The notes: generated by a model not told the origin, from the sequence alone. A DNA stretch of 64,000 nt from Hwangdonia seohaensis (GCF_031932625.1 NZ_JAVSCK010000003.1:248001-312000), one strand, 5' to 3'; shown: positions 42,808 through 52,128, counted from the first letter of the stretch. Translations and numbers: made by a program.

Positions 42808-43797
42808 GTGCTTATGTTTGTGGTGTCGTGCAGTAAAGACGATGTACCTAAAGACGACGGCCCGAAAACAGATGGCAGAACAGCGATGGTAGTGGGGTAT
42901 TTACCTTATTATAGGTTTGCTTTGAGTGATAAAATTGAATATTGTAAGCTTACCCATTTGAATCTGGCTTTTGCAAATCCTGATAAAGACGGGAATGTTA
43001 TCATAGAATCGGTTACCCAAGTAGTTATGGATGCAAGACAGGCAAATCCAAATATAATTATTTGTGTTTCTTTGGCCGGTGGTGCTTTAACTGTTGAGCA
43101 AACCACAAATTGGTCCGATTTAATTGATATTCCTGCAAACCGACCTGCATTTATCTCAAATATTGTAAATTTTGTGTTGGATAACAATTTAGATGGTGTT
43201 GATGTAGATTTGGAGTGGAACCATGTAACTTCAGGTTACAGCGATTTTGTGATAGAATTGGATGCTGCTTTAAATGCACATAACAAATTAATTACCGCTG
43301 CTTTTCCACATACCCGATATAGCCATGTTACCGATGCTGCATTGCGGGTTTTTGATATGATCAATATCATGTCGTATGATGCCACAGGGCCGTGGTTGCC
43401 CTCATTCCCGGGGCAGCACAGTTCACTTAATTTTTCAAAAGAAGGGATTCGCTTTTGGAACAATACCGTAGGCATTTCTGCAGAAAAACTCACCCTAGGA
43501 GTTCCTTTTTATGGCTACAATTTTGTTAACGCTAACACCGTTAATGCCGTAACTTATAATCAAATGGTTAGAGATGATGTAAATAATGCTCATTTAGATC
43601 AAGTAGGAACCACGTTTTATAATGGGATCCCAACGATTAAATCTAAAGTTAATTTAGCCTATGACGAGGCTATTGGAGGCATAATGATTTGGGAACTTGG
43701 TCAAGATTCTTTTGACAATTATTCGCTGTTAAAAACCATTCACGATGAATACACCGCTTTAGGCGTAAAAACCAGCGGACTTTGTGGTAACAATTAA
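42808..43797 (+). CDS. GH18 family glycoside hydrolase (chitinase-like), signal peptide frameshifted
   Basis: Hydrolyses beta-1,4 N-acetylglucosamine linkages in chitin or related glycans. The catalytic motif DGxDxDxE is intact in 'NLDGVDVDLEWNH', and other GH18 features are 'AMVVGYLPYYRF', 'LTHLNLAFANPD', 'MINIMSYDATGPW' and 'GIMIWELGQD'. The frame begins at a GTG (42808) or ATG (42814) that leaves a cut signal peptide. An ATG at 42779 starts a perfect lipoprotein signal (MKNRILLF...), but a run of seven T residues at 42798-42804 puts it one base out of frame; one extra T would join it to 'TVLMFVVSCSKDD'. It could be a sequencing error, slippage control or a recent mutation. Confidence 0.85.
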   Translation: MLMFVVSCSKDDVPKDDGPKTDGRTAMVVGYLPYYRFALSDKIEYCKLTHLNLAFANPDKDGNVIIESVTQVVMDARQANPNIIICVSLAGGALTVEQTTNWSDLIDIPANRPAFISNIVNFVLDNNLDGVDVDLEWNHVTSGYSDFVIELDAALNAHNKLITAAFPHTRYSHVTDAALRVFDMINIMSYDATGPWLPSFPGQHSSLNFSKEGIRFWNNTVGISAEKLTLGVPFYGYNFVNANTVNAVTYNQMVRDDVNNAHLDQVGTTFYNGIPTIKSKVNLAYDEAIGGIMIWELGQDSFDNYSLLKTIHDEYTALGVKTSGLCGNN

Positions 43798-43818
43798 AGA
43801 CAATAAGAGTTTAAAAAA

Positions 43819-45588
43819 TTACGATCTATAAATTTTCTCAATCAAATCTTTATAAATTTCTTTAATTGCTTTTCGCTTCATTTTCATGGTTGGCGTTAAA
43901 TGTCCACCATCAATGGTCCATAAATCTGGTGTAATTTCAAACTTCTTTATATGCTCCCATTTGCCAAAATGTTTGTTGGCATCGTCAATTTCTTCCTGAA
44001 TACGATCGTGTAAAGTTTCGTTGGCAATAAGGTCTTTTGAGGAACTGAATTTAATGTTATGTCGTTTCGCCCATTCTTCAACAAACTCAAAATTAATTTG
44101 AATTAAAGCTGCCGGCATGCGTTCGCCTTCTCCAATTACCATAATTTGTTCAATAAATCGCGATTGTTTAAAACGATTTTCAATTAACGCGGGAGCTACG
44201 TATTTTCCACCGGAGGTTTTAAACATTTCTTTTTTCCTATCGGTAATCTTTAAAAACCCTTCACTGTCCAATTCACCAATATCACCCGTATGAAAATAAT
44301 CACCGGTCATAACACTTGCTGTTTTTTCGGCATCTTTATAATAGCCTAACATCACATTGGGGCCTTTAACCAAAATCTCTCCGTCTTTAGCTATCTTCAC
44401 TTCAACATTATCAATCACTTTTCCAACGGTTCCAATTTTAAAACCGCTATCGCGTTGGTCGTTTACCGATATTACCGGCGATGTTTCGGTTAATCCATAA
44501 CCTTCCATAATGGGCATTTCGGCAGCAGCAAATATGCGTGTTAACCGAGGTTGTAAGGCTGCACTACCGGAAACCATTAAATCTAAATTATTACCAAGAC
44601 CTTCCTTCCATTTGCTGAAAATAAGTTTTCGGGCCAGTTTTAACTGTGTTTCGTACCACCAACCATTTTTTCCGTAGGGTTCGTATTTTAAACCGAGCTC
44701 TACCGCCCAAAAGAAAAGCATCTTTTTTATGCCCGATAAATCGGCGCCCTTGGCTATAATCTTGTCGTAAACTTTCTCGTATAAACGCGGTACCGCCGTC
44801 ATGACGTTGGGTTTAATTTCCTTAAGATTGTCGCCCATGGCCTCAATAGATTCGGCAAAATAAATCTCTACACCACAGTATTGGTATAAGTATAAAATCA
44901 TACGTTCAAAAACGTGGCAAACCGGAAGAAAACTCAACGATTTCGATTCGCCGTAATCAAAGGGTACACGTTTTTCACTATCTAAAACATTTGAAACTAA
45001 ATTGCTGTGCGACAACATTACGCCCTTAGGTTTTCCGGTGGTTCCGGACGTATAAATCAAGGTAGCCAAATCGTTGGATTTAACCGCTTTTTTTCTATCC
45101 TCAACTTCATTTTGGTTTGTGTGATCTTCACCTAGCTTTAACACTTCGTTCCAGTTGTTTTCACCGGAAACTTCATCAAAAGTATACACGTTTTTAAGTT
45201 TGGTATTGGTTTTAATGGCGTTAAGCTTTTTAATAATTTCAGCATCCGATACAAAGCAATACATGGCTTCAGAATGATTTAAAATATACTCGTAATCTTC
45301 CGAACAAATCGTAGGATAAATGGGAACGTTTTGAGCGCCAATTTGCAAAATGCCAATATCCAAAATATTCCATTCGGTGCGATTGGTGGACGAAATTACC
45401 GCAATTTTATCATTTGGTTTTACCCCTAATTTTAACAATCCTCTGCTAACCGTGTTCGCTTGATTTACGTATTCTTGAGATGAAATTGACTTCCACTCGC
45501 CATCGTATTTAGTGGTAAATGCCTTTTTTAAATTATATTTTTCTAGTTGATAATATGGAAAATCGAAAATTCGTGTAATCTCTGTCAT
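43819..45588 (-). CDS. Long-chain acyl-CoA synthetase (AMP-forming)
   Basis: Activates fatty acids to acyl-CoA with ATP. 589 residues of the ANL superfamily. P-loop-like 'TLIYTSGTTGKPKGVMLSHSN' (about 177-197), A5 region 'EGYGLTETSPVISVN', A7 'YFHTGDIGELD' and A8 'LKITDRKKEMFKTSGGKYVAPALIE' are visible, and the lysine-bearing A10 segment is 'HLTPTMKMKRKAI'. It supplies substrates for the neighbouring beta-oxidation operon but has its own transcription unit. It converges on the GH18 gene with a 21-bp gap. Confidence 0.94.
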   Translation of the reverse strand: MTEITRIFDFPYYQLEKYNLKKAFTTKYDGEWKSISSQEYVNQANTVSRGLLKLGVKPNDKIAVISSTNRTEWNILDIGILQIGAQNVPIYPTICSEDYEYILNHSEAMYCFVSDAEIIKKLNAIKTNTKLKNVYTFDEVSGENNWNEVLKLGEDHTNQNEVEDRKKAVKSNDLATLIYTSGTTGKPKGVMLSHSNLVSNVLDSEKRVPFDYGESKSLSFLPVCHVFERMILYLYQYCGVEIYFAESIEAMGDNLKEIKPNVMTAVPRLYEKVYDKIIAKGADLSGIKKMLFFWAVELGLKYEPYGKNGWWYETQLKLARKLIFSKWKEGLGNNLDLMVSGSAALQPRLTRIFAAAEMPIMEGYGLTETSPVISVNDQRDSGFKIGTVGKVIDNVEVKIAKDGEILVKGPNVMLGYYKDAEKTASVMTGDYFHTGDIGELDSEGFLKITDRKKEMFKTSGGKYVAPALIENRFKQSRFIEQIMVIGEGERMPAALIQINFEFVEEWAKRHNIKFSSSKDLIANETLHDRIQEEIDDANKHFGKWEHIKKFEITPDLWTIDGGHLTPTMKMKRKAIKEIYKDLIEKIYRS

Positions 45589-45948
45589 TTGCTATGTGTA
45601 CTTAGTAGTCTCGCAAAGTAAGAAATTAAATGTGATTTTCAAATACACAAAGTAAATACCATATAAATGGGTTGACAGTTAAAATAAAAACCATGTTTTT
45701 GTCATAAACATATTTAATTTTTAGAAAAATCGAGAAAAGCTTAAAAAAATTGATATAGTTTTTTAATTATTACGAATAATGCATAAAAATCTTAAACTTC
45801 TTATATTAAAAACAATGGAAATCGAGCTTCCGTTGAAGTAAGTTTTATGTTTGGATTAAAACACTGAAATTTTTGTTTTTTAAAGATATTTTTTCAAACG
45901 TTTTCGTAAATAAAAACGCTTAAACCACCTTGTTTTTAGGGCGTTTAA

Positions 45949-45960
45949 TGACAAATGTCA
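45949..45960 (+). promoter_or_regulatory. Fnr-type operator upstream of pflB
   Basis: TGACAAATGTCA, perfect arms TGACA/TGTCA. Its centre (45954.5) is 29.5 bp before the -7 element at 45984. The remaining gap from 45589 to 45940 is AT-rich and shows nothing else I can name. Confidence 0.85.
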
Positions 45961-45983
45961 GTTTTATAATTAACTGTGGTAGC

Positions 45984-45991
45984 TACCTTTG
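45984..45991 (+). promoter_or_regulatory. pflB promoter, -7 element
   Basis: TACCTTTG matches TAnnTTTG. No -33 TTTG is present at 19 bp, in line with activation by the bound Fnr-type protein. Confidence 0.75.
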
Positions 45992-46040
45992 GGGATTTAA
46001 AAGACACATAGATTTTACAACATATTAATAAAATAAAACA

Positions 46041-48266
46041 ATGGAAGTAAAGCAATTTAAAAACGGGATTTGGACTGAAAAAGTCAACGTAAGAAATTTT
46101 GTTATAAATAATATTACGCCTTACCACGGCACACACGAATTTTTGGTGGGACCAAGTGCAAAAACCCAAAAGTTATGGGAAGTTTGTAAAGCAGCCACCA
46201 AGGAAGAAAGACAAAACAATGGGGTACGCTGTGTGGACACCGAAACCATTTCAACAGTTAGCGCCTTTAATGCGGGTTATATCGATAAGGAAAACGAAGT
46301 GATTGTTGGCTTGCAAACCGATGAGCTACTTAAAAGAACCATGAAGCCTTTTGGTGGTTTTAAAGTGGTACAAAAAGCACTGGCTGAGCAAGGTGTAAAG
46401 CCCAATGAGGCCATAACCGAATTGTTTTCAAAATATGTTAAAACCCATAACGATGGTGTTTTTGATGCTTACACAACCGAGATTAAAAAATACCGCTCTT
46501 TGGGATTTTTAACAGGTTTGCCCGATAATTACGCACGTGGAAGAATTATTGGCGATTACCGTCGTGTGGCACTTTACGGCATCAACTTTTTAATTGAAGC
46601 CAAAAAAGAAGATTTAGAAAATATTACCGGCCCTATGACTGAAGCTGCAATTCGTTTACGCGAAGAGGTTTCAGAGCAAATAAGGGCTTTAAAAGAAATG
46701 ATTGCCCTTGGCGCTAAATACAATTTGGATTTAGGGCGTCCAGCAGAAAACGCTAGAGAAGCGGTACAGTGGACTTACATGGCGTATTTGGCAGCCGTAA
46801 AAGAGCAGGACGGTGCAGCCATGTCATTGGGTAATGTATCTACTTTCTTAGATATTTATATTGAAAACGATTTGCAAGACGGTGTAATTACCGAAGAAGA
46901 AGCCCAAGAATACATTGATCAATTTGTAATGAAATTACGCATGGTGCGCCATTTACGAATGGGCGCTTACGACGATATATTCGCAGGCGACCCTACTTGG
47001 GTAACCGAAGCTATTGGCGGCATGTTTGAAGACGGCAGGACGAAAGTAACCAAAACATCGTTTCGTTTTTTAAACACATTATACAATTTAGGGCCATCAC
47101 CAGAACCAAATATGACGATTCTTTGGTCTGAAGATTTACCGCAGAACTTTAAGGATTACTGTGCTAAAGTATCGATTGACACGTCTTCAATTCAGTTTGA
47201 AAATGATGCATTAATGCGAAAAAGCAGAGGCTCTGATGATTACGGAATTGCCTGCTGTGTGTCGTATCAAGAATTAGGAAAATCCATTCAGTTCTTTGGA
47301 GCTCGTACCAATTTAGCCAAAACCTTATTGTTGGCTATAAATGGTGGTCGTTGCGAAGAAACCGGGGTACAAATCGTAAACGGTATTGAAGCCTGCGATT
47401 GCGAGTATTTGGATTTCGATAAAGTCATGGCCAACTTCAAAATAGCCATGAAAGAAGTGGCACGTGTTTATAATGATTCCATGAACATTATTCACTACAT
47501 GCACGATAAATACTATTATGAAAAAGCGCAAATGGCTTTAATTGATACCAATCCCAACATCGATATTGCTTATGGTATTGCCGGTTTATCGATAGTGGCA
47601 GATTCACTTTCGGCCATAAAACATGCCAAGGTAAAACCCATTAGAGATGAAGATGGTTTAACGGTTGATTTTAAAGTTGAGGGCGAATTCCCTTACTATG
47701 GTAATGATGACGATAGAGTAGATGCCTTAGCAGCAACTGCGGTTGCCGATTTTAACAACGAATTAAAGCAACTACCGGTTTATAAAAACGCTGAGCCAAC
47801 CATGTCTGTTTTAACTATTACATCAAATGTGTCTTATGGTAAAAAAACCGGGGCAACACCAGATGGAAGAGCTAAAGGTGTACCGTTTGCACCTGGGGCA
47901 AACCCAATGCACGGGCGCGATTCTAACGGAGCGATTGCATCGTTAAACTCGGTGGCCAAAATTGATTATGAAGATTCTCAAGACGGTATTTCAAACACCT
48001 TTTCCATTGTACCAAAATCTTTGGGCGCGGACAAAACCGATCAAATAGAGAATTTGGCAACTATTCTTGATGGTTATTTCTCAAGAAATGCACAACATGT
48101 TAATGTGAATGTCTTGAATAAGGAAACCTTATTGGATGCTATGGAGCACCCGGAAGAATATCCACAATTAACCATTCGTGTTTCTGGTTACGCTGTAAAC
48201 TTTGTAAGATTGACCAAAGAGCAGCAACTTGAAGTTATTACACGTTCTTTTCACGAATCTATGTAG
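46041..48266 (+). CDS. pflB: Formate C-acetyltransferase (pyruvate formate-lyase)
   Basis: Glycyl-radical enzyme that splits pyruvate plus CoA into acetyl-CoA and formate under anoxia. 741 residues. The catalytic Cys pair is Cys405-Cys406 in 'YGIACCVSYQE', and the glycyl radical site is Gly716 in 'IRVSGYAVNFVRL' near the C-terminus. 'GRIIGDYRRVALYG' and 'TPDGRAKGVPFAPGANPMHGRD' are PFL signatures. An Fnr-type operator and promoter precede it; its activating enzyme and a formate-type transporter follow. Oxygen cleaves the radical form, so this gene implies life at very low oxygen at times. Confidence 0.97.
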   Translation: MEVKQFKNGIWTEKVNVRNFVINNITPYHGTHEFLVGPSAKTQKLWEVCKAATKEERQNNGVRCVDTETISTVSAFNAGYIDKENEVIVGLQTDELLKRTMKPFGGFKVVQKALAEQGVKPNEAITELFSKYVKTHNDGVFDAYTTEIKKYRSLGFLTGLPDNYARGRIIGDYRRVALYGINFLIEAKKEDLENITGPMTEAAIRLREEVSEQIRALKEMIALGAKYNLDLGRPAENAREAVQWTYMAYLAAVKEQDGAAMSLGNVSTFLDIYIENDLQDGVITEEEAQEYIDQFVMKLRMVRHLRMGAYDDIFAGDPTWVTEAIGGMFEDGRTKVTKTSFRFLNTLYNLGPSPEPNMTILWSEDLPQNFKDYCAKVSIDTSSIQFENDALMRKSRGSDDYGIACCVSYQELGKSIQFFGARTNLAKTLLLAINGGRCEETGVQIVNGIEACDCEYLDFDKVMANFKIAMKEVARVYNDSMNIIHYMHDKYYYEKAQMALIDTNPNIDIAYGIAGLSIVADSLSAIKHAKVKPIRDEDGLTVDFKVEGEFPYYGNDDDRVDALAATAVADFNNELKQLPVYKNAEPTMSVLTITSNVSYGKKTGATPDGRAKGVPFAPGANPMHGRDSNGAIASLNSVAKIDYEDSQDGISNTFSIVPKSLGADKTDQIENLATILDGYFSRNAQHVNVNVLNKETLLDAMEHPEEYPQLTIRVSGYAVNFVRLTKEQQLEVITRSFHESM

Positions 48267-48284
48267 TTATTATTAATATTTTGA

Positions 48285-48326
48285 AAGCACCTGAATAATG
48301 GGTTAGTCAATTTTATTCAGGTGCTT
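48285..48326 (+). terminator. Strong hairpin between pflB and pflA
   Basis: A perfect 14-bp inverted repeat, 48285-48298 (AAGCACCTGAATAA) and 48313-48326, with a 14-base loop. No T-run follows, so it is more likely an mRNA 3'-end stabiliser or partial attenuator that keeps pflB product in excess over pflA. Confidence 0.7.
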
Positions 48327-48362
48327 AATTAAAACCTTAAAGTCATCAAAACAGCCGAAAAC

Positions 48363-49094
48363 ATATTAAGAGTACACTCCATCGAATCTTTCGGGACTCA
48401 CGATGGCCCCGGAATACGCTTTATCGTATTCTTGCAAGGGTGCAAATTAAAGTGCTTGTATTGCCATAATCCAGATTCTATTGAAACCTCGGGAGGTAAA
48501 GAATATGATATTGAAGAGTTGGTGCAAATGGCGCTTAAAATGAAACCGTACTTCGGAAAAAAAGGCGGTGTTACCGTTTCTGGTGGCGAACCTTTATTGC
48601 AATCAAAAGTATTAATTCCTTTTTTTAAAAGATTGAAAGAAGAAGGCATCCACACCAATATTGATACCAATGGTAGAATATTAAATCATTTTTCAAAAGA
48701 ATTATTAGACGATTATGCGGATTTAATCATGTTGGATATCAAGCACATGACGGAATCGGGTTATAAATACATCACCGGTAAACCTGTAAAGGAAATTGCT
48801 TTTAATCTAGCAAAGCACAGAGAAAATTCAGGTAAAAAAATGTGGTTGCGCTATGTTTTAATTCCGGAAATTACCAGTAACCCGGAAATTTTGCATGCTT
48901 TGGGGAATCATTTCAAAGACTATAAAACCATTGAAAAAATTGAAATTCAGCCGTATCATAAATTAGGCATCCATAAATGGGAAGCTTTGGGATGGGATTA
49001 TGAGCTTAAGGATGCTCGCGAAAACACCGAAGAAGAATTACAAGCGGCCCAAGACTTATTGAAAAATTATTTTAAAGAAGTAAAGATTAATTAA
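48363..49094 (+). CDS. pflA: Pyruvate formate-lyase activating enzyme (start codon non-canonical)
   Basis: Radical-SAM enzyme that installs the glycyl radical on PflB. The frame reads 'LRVHSIESFGTHDGPGIRFIVF' and then the cluster motif 'CKLKCLYCHNPDS' (CxxxCxxC), with 'GGVTVSGGEPLLQ' later. Length from 48363 would be 243 residues, normal for PflA. There is no in-frame ATG, GTG or TTG between the upstream stop at 48330 and the TTG at 48432. That TTG would delete the conserved DGPGIR segment. I place the start at the ATA codon 48363 by family fit; ATC at 48345 is another option. A base change or rare start codon is implied. Confidence 0.85.
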   Translation: MLRVHSIESFGTHDGPGIRFIVFLQGCKLKCLYCHNPDSIETSGGKEYDIEELVQMALKMKPYFGKKGGVTVSGGEPLLQSKVLIPFFKRLKEEGIHTNIDTNGRILNHFSKELLDDYADLIMLDIKHMTESGYKYITGKPVKEIAFNLAKHRENSGKKMWLRYVLIPEITSNPEILHALGNHFKDYKTIEKIEIQPYHKLGIHKWEALGWDYELKDARENTEEELQAAQDLLKNYFKEVKIN

Positions 49095-49130
49095 AAGTGT
49101 TTTAAAACGGACACTTAAATTGTAAAAATT

Positions 49131-50399
49131 ATGCAAACACAAAAACTAAAAAACCGTTGGTTAATTGCTGCTTCGGCTGTTGGGATTCATATTTCAATTG
49201 GATCTGTTTATGCTTATTCGGTAATGACAAATCCCGTAAAAGATATTTTTGATGTTGATGGCAGCGTTATTAAATGGGCCTTTAAAATCGCCATTTTATT
49301 GTTAGGTTTATCCGCAGCATTTTTGGGGCGCTGGGTTGAAAAAGTAGGACCAAGAATAAGTGGTACCACAGCAGGGATTTTTTATGGCGTAGGTATTTTA
49401 GGTTCCGGTTTAGCGGTTCAATTGGAATCTTTATGGCTGTTTTACCTCTGTTACGGCGTTATTGGCGGTATTGGTTTGGGTATCGGCTACATAACACCTG
49501 TTAGCACATTGGTAAAATGGTTTCCAGACAGACGTGGTTTGGCCACAGGAATGGCCATTATGGGGTTTGGTTTTGCGGCCTTAATTTTCGGCCCTGTTAT
49601 GCAATCGCTATTTGATGCTGTTGGCGTATCCAATGCCTTTTATATTTTAGGAATTATTTATATGATTTTAATATTGTCTTCTGCCAGATATATTGAAAGA
49701 CCGCCAGAAGGCTATTTACCAGACGGTTTTAAACCCGGTGAAGGTAAAACCATAAAAGCCGATATTTCTAACATTGATGCCAATGCTTCATTAAAGACTT
49801 CTCGTTTTTATTACATCTGGATAATGATGTTTATAAACATAGCATGTGGTATCGCCATCATATCTGCAGCAAGCCCAATGATGCAGGAAAAATTAAATTA
49901 CACACCCATGGAAGCCGCAGCCATTGTTGGTTTAATAGGTGTATTTAATGGCGTAGGACGCATTTTATGGTCTAGTCTTTCAGATTATTTAGGACGCGCA
50001 AACACTTATATTATATTCTTCGCCTTCCAAATATTGGCGTTTTATTTCTTACCAAAAATTTCCATGGAATTAACATTCTTAGTCGTTTTGTTTACCGTAA
50101 TTACCATGTATGGTGGCGGTTTTGCAACTTTACCAGCATTTTTGGGCGATTTATTTGGCACAAAACAATTAGGTGCAATCCACGGCATGGTATTAACAGC
50201 TTGGGCATTAGCTGGTGTTGTTGGCCCTACAATTTACGATTGGGTTAAAAACACAACAGGCTCATTGGATACCACTTTAGAAGTCTTTGCGGGCTTATTT
50301 ATGATAGCCTTATTTGTTTCGCTATTAATGAAAAGAACAGTAAACAAAGCCTATAAGGTAATGGACGAAAAAATAGAAAAAAGCATAAAGTTTGTCTAA
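49131..50399 (+). CDS. OFA-family MFS transporter (oxalate/formate antiporter type)
   Basis: 422 residues with about 12 transmembrane helices of the major facilitator superfamily. N-terminal 'NRWLIAASAVGIHISIGSVYAYSVM' and 'GGIGLGIGYITPVSTLVKWFPDRRGLATGMAIMGFG' are characteristic of the OFA group, with the DRRG loop. It follows pflA by 36 bp, so it probably exports formate or exchanges it with pyruvate or another monocarboxylate; the substrate is inferred from context. Confidence 0.9.
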   Translation: MQTQKLKNRWLIAASAVGIHISIGSVYAYSVMTNPVKDIFDVDGSVIKWAFKIAILLLGLSAAFLGRWVEKVGPRISGTTAGIFYGVGILGSGLAVQLESLWLFYLCYGVIGGIGLGIGYITPVSTLVKWFPDRRGLATGMAIMGFGFAALIFGPVMQSLFDAVGVSNAFYILGIIYMILILSSARYIERPPEGYLPDGFKPGEGKTIKADISNIDANASLKTSRFYYIWIMMFINIACGIAIISAASPMMQEKLNYTPMEAAAIVGLIGVFNGVGRILWSSLSDYLGRANTYIIFFAFQILAFYFLPKISMELTFLVVLFTVITMYGGGFATLPAFLGDLFGTKQLGAIHGMVLTAWALAGVVGPTIYDWVKNTTGSLDTTLEVFAGLFMIALFVSLLMKRTVNKAYKVMDEKIEKSIKFV

Positions 50400-50420
50400 A
50401 CTTTATTATTTATTTGAAGA

Positions 50421-50456
50421 GAAAAGCACTTTCATTTTTATTGAAGGTACTTTTTG
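50421..50456. terminator. Hairpin terminator after the OFA transporter gene
   Basis: AAAAG-CACTTTCA pairs imperfectly with TGAAGGTACTTTTT, ending in a T-run, between convergent genes. The rest of the gap to 50555 is featureless. Confidence 0.55.
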
Positions 50457-50555
50457 TTGTTAATAGCGCTTAAAATTTATGCGTAACTAATCATAAAAAT
50501 AGTTGATAAACCTAAAGCTGAGCGTTCTCAAATTCCATTTTAAAAAAAGCGAGCT

Positions 50556-52121
50556 TTACTTCCAGTACGAATTAAAAATATCTTGAAGCGGTTCATATTG
50601 CACATCGGTATCACCATAAGTTTGTCGCTGTTTTTTTAACTCAACTTTCATGTCTTTTATGATTTCTGAATAAGCAGAATCGTTATACGCATTGTAATTC
50701 TCGTTGGGGTCTTTTTCTAAATCATAAAATTCCCAAGCAGGTGTGGTGTTTTCTTTTGAAGAACCTGTCATGTCTGAAGAATGGCCATAAAAAAGGGCTA
50801 GTTTGTATCGTTTATTTCTAATTCCAAAATGCGCAGGCCGAATTGTGTGATTGGTCCAATATCTGTAATAAGCCGATGCTCTCCAATTTTCAGGGGTTTC
50901 GCCTTTTAAGTTTTTGCGAAAACTTTGGCCTTGAAAGGATTTAGGTTTTTCAATACCCGCATAATCAGCAAACAATGCTGGAAAATCGATGTTTAAAATA
51001 ATATCGTCTAAACGTTTTCCGGCAGTAATTTCTTTGGGATACCGAATTACAAAAGGCATACGGAGCGATTCTTCATAAATTAAGCGTTTGTCAAAAAAAC
51101 CGTGTTCGCCTAAAAAATAACCCTGATCTGCGGTATAAATTACTATGGTATTTTCGGCTAAACCTGAAGCTTCCAAATAATCTAAAAGCTTTCCAATATT
51201 ATCATCAATGGCTGCCCCGGAACGCATAAAATCTTTAATAAACTTTTGATAGGTTGCTTTACGGGCAGTTATGCTGTCCATCTCATTGGTGTAAAAAGGC
51301 AAACCGGGATATTTGCACCACCATTTTTCGGGATCGTTTGAGGCTTGTTCGTATCTCCATGCTAAATTCTCTAATTTTTGGCCAACAAAGCTCCGTCCGG
51401 TTGTTTTAGGCGAAAAGTCAAATAATGAAGCTGGTTCTGGAATTTCAACATCATTATACAAATTGTTATAACGTTCAGGAAAATCAAAAGGCTCGTGCGT
51501 TGCCTTAAAATGCGTCATAAGCATAAACGGTTTGTTTGGGTCTCTTTTGTCCAGCCAATCCACGGATAATTGTGTAATCACATCGGTTGAAAACCCTTCG
51601 TGCACATCCCAGGCTTCAGGTGCTTTGTTAAAATTTTCAGCAGTTCTTAAAATAGGGTTCCAATACCGACCTTGGTCGTGCAAAATGTTGTAATAATCGA
51701 AACCAGAAGGTTCTTTTTTTAAATGCCATTTTCCAATAATGGCCGTTTGATAGCCGTTTTTGTTCAGCACTTTGGCAATGTTTAAACTATCGGGATTTAA
51801 GGCGTCACTTAGGGTGTAAACGCCATTTTTATTACTGAATTGTCCCGTAAGAATACTGGCTCTGCTTGGTACGCAAATGGAATTGGTACAAAATGCATTG
51901 TTTAAAACCACACCTTCTTCAGCCAATCGTTTAATGTTTTTGTTTTGAACATAATCCTGCAAAATACCACCGTAAATGCCCCATGCTTGTGAGGTGTGAT
52001 CATCCGACATGATGAACAGAATATTTGGTTTTGTTACGGTTTCTTTTTCTTCAGATTTACAGCTAAATAGTAAAAATATTCCAATTAATGCTATCGTGAT
52101 ATGATGTGTGGTTTTTTGCAT
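50556..52121 (-). CDS. Sulfatase, lipoprotein (Cys-type)
   Basis: Removes sulfate esters, probably from algal polysaccharides, in the periplasm or at the cell surface. 521 residues, lipoprotein Cys21 ('FLLFSCKSE'). N-terminal metal site 'NILFIMSDDHTSQAWG'. The formylglycine signature 'CVPSRASILTG' has its nucleophile precursor at Cys83, followed by 'AIIGKWHL'. 'IVIYTADQGYFLGEHGFFDK' contains the further metal ligands. No maturase is in the window. It begins 7 bp after the second sulfatase gene, so the two form an operon. Confidence 0.94.
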   Translation of the reverse strand: MQKTTHHITIALIGIFLLFSCKSEEKETVTKPNILFIMSDDHTSQAWGIYGGILQDYVQNKNIKRLAEEGVVLNNAFCTNSICVPSRASILTGQFSNKNGVYTLSDALNPDSLNIAKVLNKNGYQTAIIGKWHLKKEPSGFDYYNILHDQGRYWNPILRTAENFNKAPEAWDVHEGFSTDVITQLSVDWLDKRDPNKPFMLMTHFKATHEPFDFPERYNNLYNDVEIPEPASLFDFSPKTTGRSFVGQKLENLAWRYEQASNDPEKWWCKYPGLPFYTNEMDSITARKATYQKFIKDFMRSGAAIDDNIGKLLDYLEASGLAENTIVIYTADQGYFLGEHGFFDKRLIYEESLRMPFVIRYPKEITAGKRLDDIILNIDFPALFADYAGIEKPKSFQGQSFRKNLKGETPENWRASAYYRYWTNHTIRPAHFGIRNKRYKLALFYGHSSDMTGSSKENTTPAWEFYDLEKDPNENYNAYNDSAYSEIIKDMKVELKKQRQTYGDTDVQYEPLQDIFNSYWK

Positions 52122-52128
52122 TTCTATA

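Noticed and set aside
45690..45715. A possible Fnr half-site (ATGTTTTTGTCAT) upstream of the acyl-CoA synthetase gene
   Set aside because: Only one half matches TGAC/GTCA and no -7 element lies at the regulon spacing.
48432..49094. pflA starting at the TTG at 48432
   Set aside because: It would remove the conserved DGPGIRF segment, which is in frame directly upstream; the family begins about 23 codons earlier.
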